Below are positions 34,867 to 46,197 of a stretch of DNA of 64,000 nt, in pieces (the first letter of the stretch is position 1; each line of letters begins with the position of its first letter). The notes below the pieces were generated by a model that did no database searches, was not told the origin of the DNA, and was given only the letters and a program-made list of their open reading frames with translations. Origin of the DNA: Ancistrus triradiatus (taxonomy: Eukaryota > Chordata > Actinopteri > Siluriformes > Loricariidae); NCBI GenBank assembly GCA_025084515.1, contig JAJAGP010001323.1:124001-188000 (forward strand), written 5' to 3'. Made by a program: the position numbers and the translations under genes.

Positions 34867-35592
34867 CAGTGCATTCAGAAAGTCTTCAGACCCTTTCACT
34901 TTTTTTCACATTTTGTTATGTTGCAGTCTATTTAAAAAATCTTTTTTTCAAAGTTTTCCAATTATTCTGCACTCAATACCCCATAATGATGAAGTAAAAA
35001 TAGAAATTAGCATTTTTGGAAATTTATTATGGAATTTATTATTTATTATGAAAAGGAAAAACTGGAATATTGCATTGACATAAGTATTCAGATCCTTTCC
35101 TTAGTACTTAGTTGAAGCTCCTTTGGCAGTGATAACAGTCTCCAGTTTGATTGGGTATGATGCTTATTGGAAGGTGAACCTTTGGCCCAGTCTGAGGCCC
35201 TGAGCACTCTGGATCAGGTTTTCATTAAGAATATTGTTCCATTCAACTTTTTCTCAATCCTGACCAGTCTCCCTGTCCCAGCTGCTGAAAAAAAAACACA
35301 GCATGATGCTGTCATCACCACACTTCATTGTAGGGATGGTGTTGGGCAGGTGATGAGCAGTGCCTGGTTTCCTCCAGACATGACTCTTAGAATTAAGTCC
35401 AGAAAATTATCGGTTTCATCAGACCAGAGAATCTTGTTTCTAACAGACTGAGAGTCCTTTAGGTGCTTGCCTGCAAATTTCAGACCGGCTTCCATGTGTC
35501 TTTTACTGAGGAGAGGCTTCTGTCTCACCATTCTGCCATAAATCCCAGATTGGTGGAGTGCTGCAGTGATGGTTGACCTTCTGGAAGTTTTT
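34867..35592 (-). mobile_element. Tc1-like family E, truncated
   Basis: After TA, the end CAGTGCATTCAGAAAGTCTTCAGACCC begins a well-known fish Tc1-like family. On the minus strand it encodes KPLLSKRHMEAGLKFAGKHL and NKILWSDET (first catalytic Asp region). It breaks off near 35592. Confidence 0.7.
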
Positions 35593-36190
35593 TAGTAACA
35601 TAACATTGCATTGTACATCTCCTTATCCAGGTGTACCAACTGTATATTGCCCAACAGTGGCAGTGACAAGCTGCACAGCAGAACATGCTGATTCAAAGCA
35701 ATGAGAGCTAGTCATTATACTTCAGACCTCTCACTAACATGTGTTTTATTGTCCTGCATAAACTTCTGCTCATAATTACAGTTGACAAGTGACACTTGAG
35801 CCTATTTTCCCCAGTTCTCTGAGTAATTATAGTAATTTGGCCAGGACGAGAATGCAGCTGTGGCCTATCAGGGAGCTGATTCCACTATCAGTGGAAGTGA
35901 GAAAGGGAAAAGGATCTCAGTTCTTTAGGAAATCCAGAAAAAAATACCATACTATATAAAGCATAACAATTCTGTATGGAAGATCTCATTTGCTTTGCCC
36001 TTTTCTTCTTTTTCTGTCTCTGAAAGAAAGTACTTTGTTACTAAAATGATATGCGTTTATTTAGTCTACATGAATTTTATATTAGTTATTAAAATTTTGA
36101 ATTTCCGTTCTCCTGTCTCCCATGCTGGGTCCCTGCTGGGTCCCTGCAGCCACCAAAGCACATCAGAACAATTAAAACGCATATCTATGA
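35593..36190. other. Intergenic, nothing recognised
   Basis: No feature supported between the Tc1-like fragment and the SINE. Confidence 0.4.
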
Positions 36191-36197
36191 AGACATT

Positions 36198-36392
36198 TTA
36201 CATTTACATTTACAGCATTTAGCAGACGCCCTTATCCAGAGCGACTTAAAATTGGAACAGTCTTACAATCCAAGCAATTGTAGGTTAAGGGTCTTGCTCA
36301 AGGACCCAACAGTGGCAGCTTGGCAGAGGTGGGATTTGAACCCTGGACCTTTTGGTTCATAGTCCTTAACCACTAGGCTACCACAGTCCCAA
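36198..36392 (-). repeat. tRNA-derived SINE
   Basis: Antisense copy of the same SINE; 'gggatttgaaccctggacc' and 'tagcagacgcccttatccagagcgactt' are intact. Confidence 0.75.
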
Positions 36393-36479
36393 GACCACTC
36401 CTCGATTGCTTTCAAAACCCCAAAACGCGCTACGCCAGAAACTGATCCACCTCAAGGATCGGGTCCCCCAGCACAGAGT

Positions 36480-36965
36480 AATATAGTGTATGCTGTTAAG
36501 TGCAGCGAGGATTGCCAGAAATGGTACATCGAGGAAACCAAACAGCCATTGTTGGCACAACATAGAAGAGCAACATCAGGCCAGGACTCTGTGGTTTACA
36601 CCCACCTACAGGCCAGTGGCCTCTCTTTCAAGGATGAAGACGTGCAGATCTTTGATTGACTGGTTTGAACGTGGAGTAAAAGAAGTCATTTTTATAAAAA
36701 AGGGAACGCCCATCCCTGAACTGAGGAGGGGTCTCAGAGTACACCTCTCACCATCTTACAATGCCGTTATCACAACTATTCCCCAATCCTGTGTGAATGG
36801 CACATTATCTTCAATGGCCATGGCATATTAAACTGATCAGCGGTCTCATTGTTATGTAATGGTGCTGGTATCAGTCGTTATTCAAAGGTGCTGTATATAA
36901 GATTGGGGAAGTTTTACAACTAGCTGAGACTGAAGAAGTCAATTAGATGAGTGACGAAACGTTTC
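36480..36965 (+). pseudogene. Penelope-like element GIY-YIG endonuclease fragment
   Basis: The sequence encodes VYAVKCSEDCQKWYIEETKQ-type text, then AQHRRATSGQDSVVYTHLQA, WFERGVKEVIFIK and LRVHLSPSYNAVITTIP in shifting frames. This matches the C-terminal GIY-YIG endonuclease of Penelope-like retroelements, where YIGET is usual; here the Gly is Glu. A 3' tail with 'gaagaagtcaattagatgagtgacgaaacg' follows. No reverse transcriptase part is present. Assignment is from family memory. Confidence 0.6.
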
Positions 36966-37352
36966 TTCCACAAAACCCTATGTACAGATGAACAGATTCA
37001 ATTTCTGAGATTTTCTCACCTGGATTAATGAGTATGCATCAAGACACCATAAAGAGTTTTTGTTGTTGGTGGTGTTAATGTTAATAATAAATGTAATGAC
37101 CACAGTAATAATAATAATGATAATATTGTTATTGATCTTTTGCATCACTGGATAATAAGTAAATATGTTTCCATTTGGCAATTCTACCTATTAAGGTAAA
37201 GAATCATCTGGCTGTGTTATATATAATAGTATCTAGCAAATTGCACTGTGACATCAAATATCAGAAGGAAGAAAGACGCAATTAAAAGTCCCCCTGTATG
37301 TGCAAGCAAAATTCAAGCACTTTTTATATGCAGTGTGTGTCTGCCTGCATGC
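36966..37352. other. Intergenic, AT-rich
   Basis: Contains short (AAT)n-like runs near 37080-37130; otherwise nothing recognised. Confidence 0.4.
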
Positions 37353-38512
37353 AGTGGTTGTACAATTTTGTATAACCTTTAGAATTTTCTGTATATCTGC
37401 TGAGATATGAATTAAATCATAATATTTCACGCAATTCCTAAGAGTAAATTAAGGGAACCCAATTAAACAAAGAAGACAAAAATGTGTTAGTTGGTAATTT
37501 TTTTATTGAGGACATGGTCTAATGGCACGTTGACTTGGAGGAATTTTAACCCATTCCACCATACAGAACAGATTCAACTCTGGGATGTTGGTGGGTCTTG
37601 GTCATTCTAAAACATTAACTTTATTCTTCTTTAACCATTATTTGGTAGTACAATTTTTGCACTTAGGGTTGACCCAGATTCTCTTGAGTTTAAGTCCATG
37701 GACAAATATCCTGATATTTTTCAGTTACAACTTGCTGATATAAATTAGAATTAATTTTTCCATCAATGAAGCAAAAGCATGCTGGTCCAGATAGGCCCAA
37801 ATTATGCTGCTACCACTAACATGTTTCACAGACGGGATAAGGTTCTTGTGCTGGAGTGCTTATGCTTCATCTAGATACTGTATTATGTTTCTCATTTAAA
37901 TCAAAAAGTTCCATTTTGGTCTCATCTGTCCACAAAATTTTCCCAATGATCTCCATATGATCTTTAGCAGACTGCAGGTAGACAGAAATGTTCTTTTTGA
38001 AAAGCAGTTGCTTTCTTCTTGCAACTTTGCCATGCACACAATTGTTGTTCTTTAAAGATGCTTTTGTAACCTTTTCCAATTTGATGAGCTTTTTGTCTGA
38101 TCCACTCTTTTTTACTTCCTCAGAAAATCCTTTGTTCCCGCCATGATAAACTTCCAGAAACATTTTGTGAAGATCAGACAGTGATAGATAATTGTTCTTT
38201 AAATACAGCAGGGTGCCCACTCATGCCTGATTGTCATACCATTGATTGAAAACACCTGATTCTTATTTTACCTTCAAATTAACTGCTAATCCTAAAGGTT
38301 CACATACTTTTACCACTCACAGATATGCTATATTAGATCGTTTCCCTCAAGAAATAACTGTCTAAGTATAATATTTTTGTCTCATCTGTTTAATTGGATT
38401 CTCTTGATCTAATTGTAGGACTTTAGGACTAGTGTGAAATAATGTTTTAGGTTATGTCTTAGCGGGAATATAGACAATTCTGAAGCATCCACAAACTTTT
38501 AAGCTTCACTCA
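37353..38512 (-). mobile_element. Tc1-like family A, degenerate
   Basis: Both ends are recognisable ('cagtggttgtacaattttg', 'cacaaacttttaagcttcactc'). Antisense transposase text is heavily broken; a KVARRK region and an ETKMELFDL catalytic Asp region can still be read near 37890-38060. Confidence 0.65.
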
Positions 38513-38629
38513 AGTTGAAGTACACCAGCATTCCAATGTTTGGAATCACTACAAAATTTTGTTGTTTTTGAAATATTTTTTATCATGATACAGTGAAAGC
38601 TGACTGTGATCCATGGAGGGTCAAACTAC

Positions 38630-39130
38630 AAACTAGTGACAGTAAGTTGTGCACCCAAGATTCGTCAATGTACAAGTTCAGCAAGCCTATCCCATCTGGT
38701 CCGAACCAAGAGAAGGGCTACTTCTGGGACAAGTAAAGCAAAGTTTTAATGCTGGTTAGAGGAGGAATGTGTCACATCACACCCTGCTGAGCTGTGTGGC
38801 TGCAGACCAGTCAGAGTGCTAACTATGCCAAACTCTGTCCACTGACTTTGGAGAAATGGAATAAGTTTGTTTGGTCTGAGAAGTCCCATTTTCTTTTAAG
38901 TTAAGTGAATGAGTGAATGATTGCGTACGTGTGCCCCGTTTAAATGGGGAAGTGATGGTACCAGGATGCATTGTGAGAAGAAGACAAGCCGGTAGAGGCA
39001 GTTGGAGGCTCTGGGAAATGATCTGCTGGCACAATGGGCATTCATGTGCGCATCAATTTGATATGGTCCACTTACTTAAACATTAATGCAGGCTAGGTGA
39101 TCATAATGTTTTGGCTCATTGGTATATAGT
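38630..39130. repeat. Unclassified dispersed repeat, 3' part
   Basis: 'tctggtccgaaccaagagaagggctac' to 'taggtgatcataatgttttggctcatt' is a common fish repeat. A 5' part of the same family is at 52800-53015. Confidence 0.45.
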
Positions 39131-39329
39131 CTAATAAAGCAATATACAGTGGTACCTCGGTTCTCGACCACCTCAGAATTTGTCAAAAATTCGGTTCTAA
39201 AAGCATTTTGACCAGAAAAAATTGTCTTACTTCTAGTCAGTTTCTAGGTACTCGGCGCACTGGCTTAAATGTTTATGAGTCAAGATGCCTGATTTGTTTC
39301 AGCCGAAACTCACGATTCAGTACACAGGG

Positions 39330-41535
39330 ATATTAGGGGTCACGCTGACCCTGGCTCGTGATGCTAGAGGTCAGTGTTGACTGATTTTTGCACCGTGAGC
39401 TTGCTCGGTGCGATCGCACATGTAATAGCCCTGCTTTGGTGTCATGTGCATAAGTGGCGACACCTGTTGGTGGGGCTATATAAGCACACCTTTTAGTCCA
39501 CACAGGTTGTCGCATCATCTCGGACTCTTTCGCCTTCATATGGCGTTTACTCTCGTGAAGCACTGCCTTTTTGGTCAGGGACAGAGGTAAGCTATGGACA
39601 GTCAGGAGGCTTTCCGGTAACCGTCAGGGCCTAGATTTTGTGTAGGGCAAGCTGTTCTAGCACCCACAGTTACCGTTCTTCCTCGGCTGCTTTTTGGGCT
39701 CGCTCGCTGCGGCAAGGCTCGCGCCATCACCCTTCCTCCTTCGCAATCGGGTGGATAAAACGTTCCCCTCATGATCGCGCCAGAAAAGGACGCTGTGTCA
39801 TATATCATCTTTTTTGTTTCCCACGTCCATGCCACGCTCCCGTAAGAGTTGAGGAGTTCCCGTGGCACGCTTTCGCGGACACTACGATGCTCTATGCATC
39901 CTCGGACCCATACCCCATTGGCGTAGCGGAGACACGTCGTAAGCGTACTTCTGAATAGGGGTGCTGTACGCTTACAGCGTGCGTTTTTACTTTGGTTATT
40001 TTCTGTTGTTTCTTTAGTGGCTGAGTGACGCGTTGGGTTAAACCAATGTCAACCCACGCGTCCGCCCAGGGTTCTATCCTCAGCCATTGAAGTCTTTTTT
40101 CTTTATTGTTTTATTTGGTTTTTTTTGGGTGATTTTTTTTTTTTTCTTGGTAGTCGCGGACCTCACTTGGGACATTGACGAGGTTGTGACTAAGGCTCTG
40201 CATCACAATCCCGACTCGGGTCACGGTCCCCCAGGCCGCAGCTTTGTCCCCACTTCCGCCCGGCCCCGAGTGTTGCGCTGGGGACAACATCTAGCAGCAA
40301 CACTGTCGTCCTCGTTTCCGTGGATCGTTGCTCCTGCCCAAACAGCCCTCCGCCAGGGAGACGGCAGACCTCAACTTGCGCCATGTGGTCTGTGTCCATG
40401 GCTCTCTGACCGCAGCCAGTTTATTCTGCCGCCTGGTAGGGGCCAGGCCCAGTCTCTTGTCGGCTTTCACCTGGAGTCTAGTGGTCATACCGAACGCATA
40501 AATCAGGATCTGGCGCGCATGCTCCAGGGTCTGACGGAAAGGAACCCCGCCAGTTCGGTTTCCAGCCTCCACTCTTTCCCCACGAGGAAGCAGATGTGGG
40601 GGTTGCCTCAGCCAGGCTATTTGTCCGCCGGTGTCGGCAGACCTGGCTCATGCCTCGGGCACCATGCGCCAGCTAGCAGACCGCAAACGCAGACCTGCTC
40701 CCTCTCTGCCAGCCGGCAGCGCACTCTCGGTTAATTCTCGGTAACGATAGCTTCGTCAGGCGTAATTGCTGTTTCACCTTCATTCATTCCCCGGTTAAGG
40801 AAGCGGTGGACCCGTCTCGCGAAGGAGGCGGGCCCTCGTAGAGTCAAAAGGCTCGAGGTAACCTGCTAAGGCTTAGCCGCTAGGCAAGGGAAAGTTTGGT
40901 CCCACCACTAACTTTTCTTTCCTCGCGACCCGCTCATTTCCTACTTTTCCTTGTCGGGAAGCCATCACCTTCGCGGTCACTTCCTGTACGCTGTGCCCGC
41001 TCTTCGGGCATTGGCAGCGCCGCTACTCCTTAAATCCATAGCGGGTTTTCGGAGAGGACAAGCCCCGTCTCTCTCCTCTCTGTGTGTGCAAGCCGAGCAC
41101 TCCTAGTTCGAGCACGCCGTTGTCAAGCACGCCGTCAGCGTTTTCAGTAAGGGAACCATTCTTCTGTAATTACGGCCCTGCCTTCCGCGGCCCCTTTGTT
41201 TGTCCTTATCCACATCCTTCCTTCTGCTTGTTTCTTTCACTACAGGCCGGGTGGCGAGCTGCTAAAGCACCCGCCCCCGAGGGCCAACAGCCTAGGTTCG
41301 AATCTCACTTAAAGCCTTTCCCCTTGCACATTCACCCCCACGTGCACCATTTTTTCAATCCCCTTACCTCCCTCACGCCCTTGCGTCAGCCCAGCCTTTA
41401 TTCCCGGGCTCTGGAGGCTTCTCCTTGCGCTTGGGTCCGTTGTCTCCTTTTTTCGGCATGTCCCCCTAGGGCCCCCCCCGTAACATACAATACTGTATTC
41501 TTAGTGCAAATAAGTCTCCACTAACCTAAAAAGGC
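39330..41535 (+). mobile_element. Ty3/Gypsy LTR-retrotransposon remnant
   Basis: This GC-rich block (base composition unlike all its surroundings) lies inside a MITE. It holds a TATA motif (ctatataag at 39477-39483), a GC-rich leader, a poly-T tract near 40130-40145 and a decayed integrase segment (separate entry). At 41250-41310 there is a tRNA-like A/B-box pair (TGGCGAGCTGC, GGTTCGAATCT). LTR boundaries were not resolved. Confidence 0.55.
40087..40734 (+). pseudogene. Gypsy integrase remnant (deleted)
   Basis: An open stretch of 215 codons is stitched from parts of a Ty3/Gypsy integrase. LTWDIDEVVTKAL, GPPGRSFVPTSARPRVLRWG is the region before the HHCC zinc finger. GFHLESSGHTERINQDLARM is the core-end motif usually read as GYHPQTNGQTER, followed by ERNPASS. 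The catalytic core between these is deleted, as is reverse transcriptase. The downstream part to about 40830 continues in another frame. The long frame is probably chance after deletion. Confidence 0.6.
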
Positions 41536-42652
41536 TAGTATTGACAGCCAGCTGAAATGGAAATTCTGTCCTGAATCCTTGGAGCACAGGTGTTAGCATT
41601 AGCAGCTATGCTAGCACCGAAGAGTTCATCAATAGAGGAAGTGTTTTCACTTTCAATTCATTACTCACTAAATTACATGAGATTTTTTTTTCTACACTTT
41701 ATTATAAAATAAGCTTTGTGTTAATGTGTTAATTTGGTCAACTCTAGGTTAATGTAAGTGATTTTAACATTAATTGATTTGCCATTATTTGGGCTCCGCT
41801 ATATAAAGTATAAACCGCTCTACCAAACACTCGTATCACTTATACAGTGTGGATTTTCTGGGGGTCCGGAAAAGATTAATTCAATTTCCATTATTCCTTA
41901 TGGGAAAAATGTACTCGGTACTTGTCGTTTTCGATTCTCGACAAGCCTTCTGGAACAAATTTGCAATGAGAACCAAGGTACCACTGTACATGTAACTGTG
42001 TTGGGTTGTCCCTGCACTTTTTATGAGTCACACAAACACAGACAACTCCCATTCAGTATTCCAGAAAACAATCACCACAGAGTGGAAGTAAATGACAGTT
42101 TTAATCTATGGCATTTTATGACAAGCATGATGTTATATATTGTTTTCTTTCTTTTCTGCTTCTCTTTGAACACAGTGATTCCACAGATATAGAAATAGAG
42201 ACTATAGAAGGATTTACAGCATGGATATGCTGCAGTTATAGCAAGTGGAGAAGGAAGAAGGGGTGACTGAAATGAGAAGAAAGAAGATTTAGGAAATGCA
42301 GAGAGGAGGAAGAGAAAAAGAACAGGCAAAAGAGATAAAGAGAGGAAGTGAAAGGGTGTGAGATCTCCACACAAATGTGAGCGTGTGTTAGTCTAAGCAT
42401 GCCTGACAGTCCATTTCTTTGACAGGGCAGTGCTGCCAGCATGCATTCATCTCTGTGTTGCTTCGACTTTGTTTCATGCTTTCGAGCTTTTCCACGTCTT
42501 CCTCCCTTCCTCGACATGCACCTACAACGTCTCCCCATCTATTATTTTTCAGCATAGCATTTTCGTGTTCAGTTGAGTCTTCAGTCAGTTCGCAGCACTT
42601 CAGACAAGGTCATTATGCAAGAAGTCCCCTAAATTCTGATGTGTTTATTACT

Positions 42653-43253
42653 AGGGATGCCCCGATCCGGTATTAGGATCGGCTATTGGTCCCGATATTA
42701 ACAAAATTAGCTGGATTGGGTATCAGAAAATTAAGCCGATCCATGGGACCGATCCATTAACTTTAATTTTGTGACACCCACTACGCCATACACCAGGTAC
42801 GCCAACAAGTTTGATGGCAACGTGCAACATCTGCAAAACAAATGTTGCAAGGTGTGGTGGTGGCACTGCAAAATACAACATATAGCCTAATATTACTGAT
42901 TAACAATATATTAATACATTAATAATATATAAATATAGTTGAAGATGTTTGAAGTCTTTTTTTTATTTTGAATTTGAATGCTGCGTCAAGGTCCTGCATA
43001 TCTTTTATTATTTTAGTGGCAAATAAATAACAATTTAGTACATTTATATCTACGTGCTGATTTGTTATATTTTGTTTTACAAAGTTAGTAAAGCAATGTT
43101 TAAGTCAGTACTGATGCCTTAAGTCTCTCCCACATGGTGAGGTATATGGTTAATTAATTCAACAATGGTATCTGATTGATTTCAGGTATCAACCGATATG
43201 CAAAGTTTATGTATTGGTATTGGAACTGAAAAAAAACAGATCGGTGCATCCCT
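42653..43253 (+). mobile_element. hAT-like non-autonomous element with BED finger remnant
   Basis: Ends AGGGATGCCCCGATC and GATCGGTGCATCCCT form hAT-type terminal repeats. Near 42825-42890 the frame ATCNICKTNVARCGGGTAKYN reads as the core of a BED-type zinc finger, the DNA-binding domain of hAT transposases. No catalytic domain remains and I see no clear 8-base duplication. Confidence 0.65.
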
Positions 43254-43939
43254 ATAACAACCAATATCCAGTGTATTATTTTGAGCAAGATTAAAAATTG
43301 AGAATATCTCTCTGCTTATAGCAATAAACAGTTCACTTCTGCTCCATTGCTGTCTTTGTCAAAGGTCAAGGCAGTTTATGTCTGTCACATATCCTGTGCG
43401 TACTGATTAGCCGTCTTGTCATGTCTTGTATGTAAACTAGGTCTGTTATGGTTCAGCCGTGCATATTTTTAGCTCTGATTCTAGTCAGTCCAACTGAGCA
43501 CATAATGTTCCATATTGTTCTGCTCATGGGCAACAGTTCTTTCATATGTCAGTGAAGTCTCTGTTCACAGGATTGGCTGTCAGTAAATATGTAGTGCATA
43601 TAGTACTTGGGTGCCCTGTTAGAGTGCATCATGTCTTCTGTCTGTTGGTGGATCTGTGATGTATGTCTTAGTCAGTGCATATTGTCAGTAGTGGTTGTTG
43701 TGTGGATTCTGTGCTGCCAGTAACCGGCTCACAAAGCACTAGGGTTTCTGAAGTTATGGCCAGCAAACCTGGCTTGATCGCCCAACTCTTCTTCAATCCT
43801 GTGGAGCAGAAACAACAAAGTACTGAGACACAGGGAACATTCAATAACTGTTGGTAAATGAAGTAAACAGTGTCATCATTCAAAGCAACATGCCCCATAA
43901 AATATGACTATACACATAAATTATGGTTAGAACTGTCAA

Positions 43940-44090
43940 ATCACAGCTACAGAGACCCATGTTTGAGCCCCATTTCCAAAGACATGCATTAGGTCAGATA
44001 GCATCTCTAAATTGTCCCAAAATGAGTGAGTGAGTGAGTGAGTGAATGAATGTGAATGTGTGTGGGGGTGTGGCCATGTCCTCTGCAATG
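43940..44090 (+). repeat. SINE-like fragment plus (GAGT)n
   Basis: 'tcacagctacagagacccatgtttgagcccc' matches the SINE-like repeat of 4925; a GTGA tetranucleotide run follows at 44023-44052. Confidence 0.5.
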
Positions 44091-44099
44091 GACTGGTGT

Positions 44100-44945
44100 A
44101 TATTTCTGGTGTACAATGGTCTATATGTCTGCATGAATATGACCTAAAACATCATCATATTTTCACACAAGTCCTTAAAGTAGATAAAGAGAACCAAGTT
44201 AAACAAATGAGACAAAAATAGTGTACTTGGTCATTTATTTATTGAGGAAAATGATCCAATATTACATATTAGTGAGTGGCAAAAGTATGTGAACCTTTGC
44301 TTTCAGTGTCTGGTGTGACCCCCCCCCCCGTGCAGCAATAACTGCAACTAAACGTTTCCTGTAACTGTTGATCAGTCCTGCACACCGGCTTGAAGGAATT
44401 TTAGCCCATTCCTCCGTACAGAACAGCTTCAGCTCTGGGATGTTGGTGGGTTTCCTCACATTAGCTGCTCACTTCAGGTCCTTCCACAACATTTTGATTG
44501 GATTAAGGTCAGGCCATTCCAAACCATTAACTTTATTCTTCTTTAACCATTCTTTGGAAGAACAACTTGTGTGCTTAGGGTCATGGACAGATATCCTGAC
44601 ATTTTCCTTTAGAAGTCTCTGATATAATTCAGAATTCAATGATGGCAAGCTGTCCTGGCCACAAACTGTTTGCTCTGTGGATTGGTAGAGTCCAAACTCT
44701 TTAGAGATGGTTTTGTAACCTTTTCCAGCCTGATGAGCATCAACAACTGTTTTTCTGAGCTCCTCAGAAATCTCCTTTGTTCGTGCCATGATACACTTCC
44801 ACAAACGTGTTGTGAAGAGCAGACTTTGATAGATCCCTGTTCTTTAAATAAAACAGGGTGCCCACTCACACCTGACTGTCATCCCATTGATTGAAAACAC
44901 CTGACTCTAATTTCACCTAGAGGTTCACATATTTTGCTAACTCAC
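44100..44945 (-). mobile_element. Tc1-like family A, internally deleted
   Basis: Antisense transposase with a fused frame at 44469-44804 that joins the N-terminal helix-turn-helix (ISEELRKTVVDAHQAGKGY) directly to the C-terminal DPKHTSCSSKEW part, removing the first catalytic Asp region. Confidence 0.7.
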
Positions 44946-46197
44946 TTGCTTAATAAATAGATGAGATAAGTTATAAACCTTATCTAACCCTACATGCAAG
45001 ATTGAATATTGTAGCAACTCAGTCCAACCCCACTATACAAACTCCCACCCCATCTGTATTTCTGCAATAAGGTATGTGATATTTTAATCCTCTAACCTGC
45101 TGTATTGAATGCAACTGTGAAAACAGCTGAAGTAGATAATGTTTCAAGTGGCTTCTTACATGTACCTACACTCTTCATTTTTGTTTTATGCACTGGTATA
45201 TATGAGGTATTGGTTGATAATTTTATATTGTAGTAGTTAGAACTAGAAGAAATAGCTGTGAGACACAGATAACAAAAAGGAGGGCCAATCAGAAAGTCCC
45301 TTGCACCACTATTTACGCTGAAATCATTGAAAGTTGGATAGTTTTGAAAATGGAAGTTTCTCCAAAGGAAAAATATGAAAGTGAGCTTCCTCTATTAGAA
45401 TATTCAACACTTCTGTTTCTGGAACAAGCTATATTTGGATAACCTGGTTTTAACTCGGATCAATCCGTGTGGAGTTTGTATGTCCTCCCTGTGTCCGTGT
45501 GGGTTTGGCCCGATCTGAGTATGTATGACTAGTTTCAGTGTAACCTTGTGTATAAATGAAACCTTCTGTCTGTCATTAAATAGCCATTGATGTGGAAAGT
45601 GACGTTAAATAAACCAACAAACATTTGGATAATGGGGTTTCACTAAGCAGAATTATACTGATTGTATCTGTTAAATTGTATTAAACAGCCAGTTCATTCA
45701 ACAAATACATTTAATTATGCTACTGTACAGTTCTTAATTTGAAAGATGTTGCATACATATTTAGCTGAATAGAATTTAAAGGCATCTCTGGATGCCGTTT
45801 TCTGTTGACGAAGCAAGAAACAGGAAAGTCTATTGTGGTTCTATTTCAGAAGCAGAACATATAAAATATTGGAAAGTCACGCTGCTAACAGTTGTCGGTG
45901 TCATGATAATCCTCTTCATCCCACCCTCCTTAGCTCAGTTAAGGATTTAAATTGGATTAGGCTGAGAGGATCATGCAGTCTAGCACAGCTTTAGGGACGC
46001 CCACTTGTGACATGACAGCAATTTTCTCATTGTCACTAGCACTAAGTCTGTCGGATAGCATTCAGCTTTACTGGTCAATTCCAGCTTGAAGAATGTCAGA
46101 ATGCCCCTAGCAGTTTGAAGCCATTGTTGGCAGTGCGGGTAGGGATTCACAATAGATGCCATTTATTAATTGCTAGCAAGAATCAGATTACTCTCAC
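44946..46197. other. Region where eno2 last exon is expected
   Basis: Between the Tc1-like copy and the last eno2 exon found. I searched by eye for the enolase C-terminal coding text (EEELG...NFRNP) in antisense and did not find it. A short SINE-like piece is at 45465-45500. Confidence 0.4.

Larger units (their letters stand above)
39147..41996. mobile_element. MITE interrupted by GC-rich Gypsy remnant
   Basis: TIRs CAGTGGTACCTCGGTTCTC and 'gagaaccaaggtaccactg' are flanked by TA at 39145 and 41997. Left arm runs to about 39329 and right arm from about 41536; without the insert the MITE would be near 640 bases. Confidence 0.65.

Noticed and set aside
41084..41524. Proline-rich 146-codon open frame
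   Set aside because: A by-product of high GC within the Gypsy remnant; composition-driven, with no recognisable motif.
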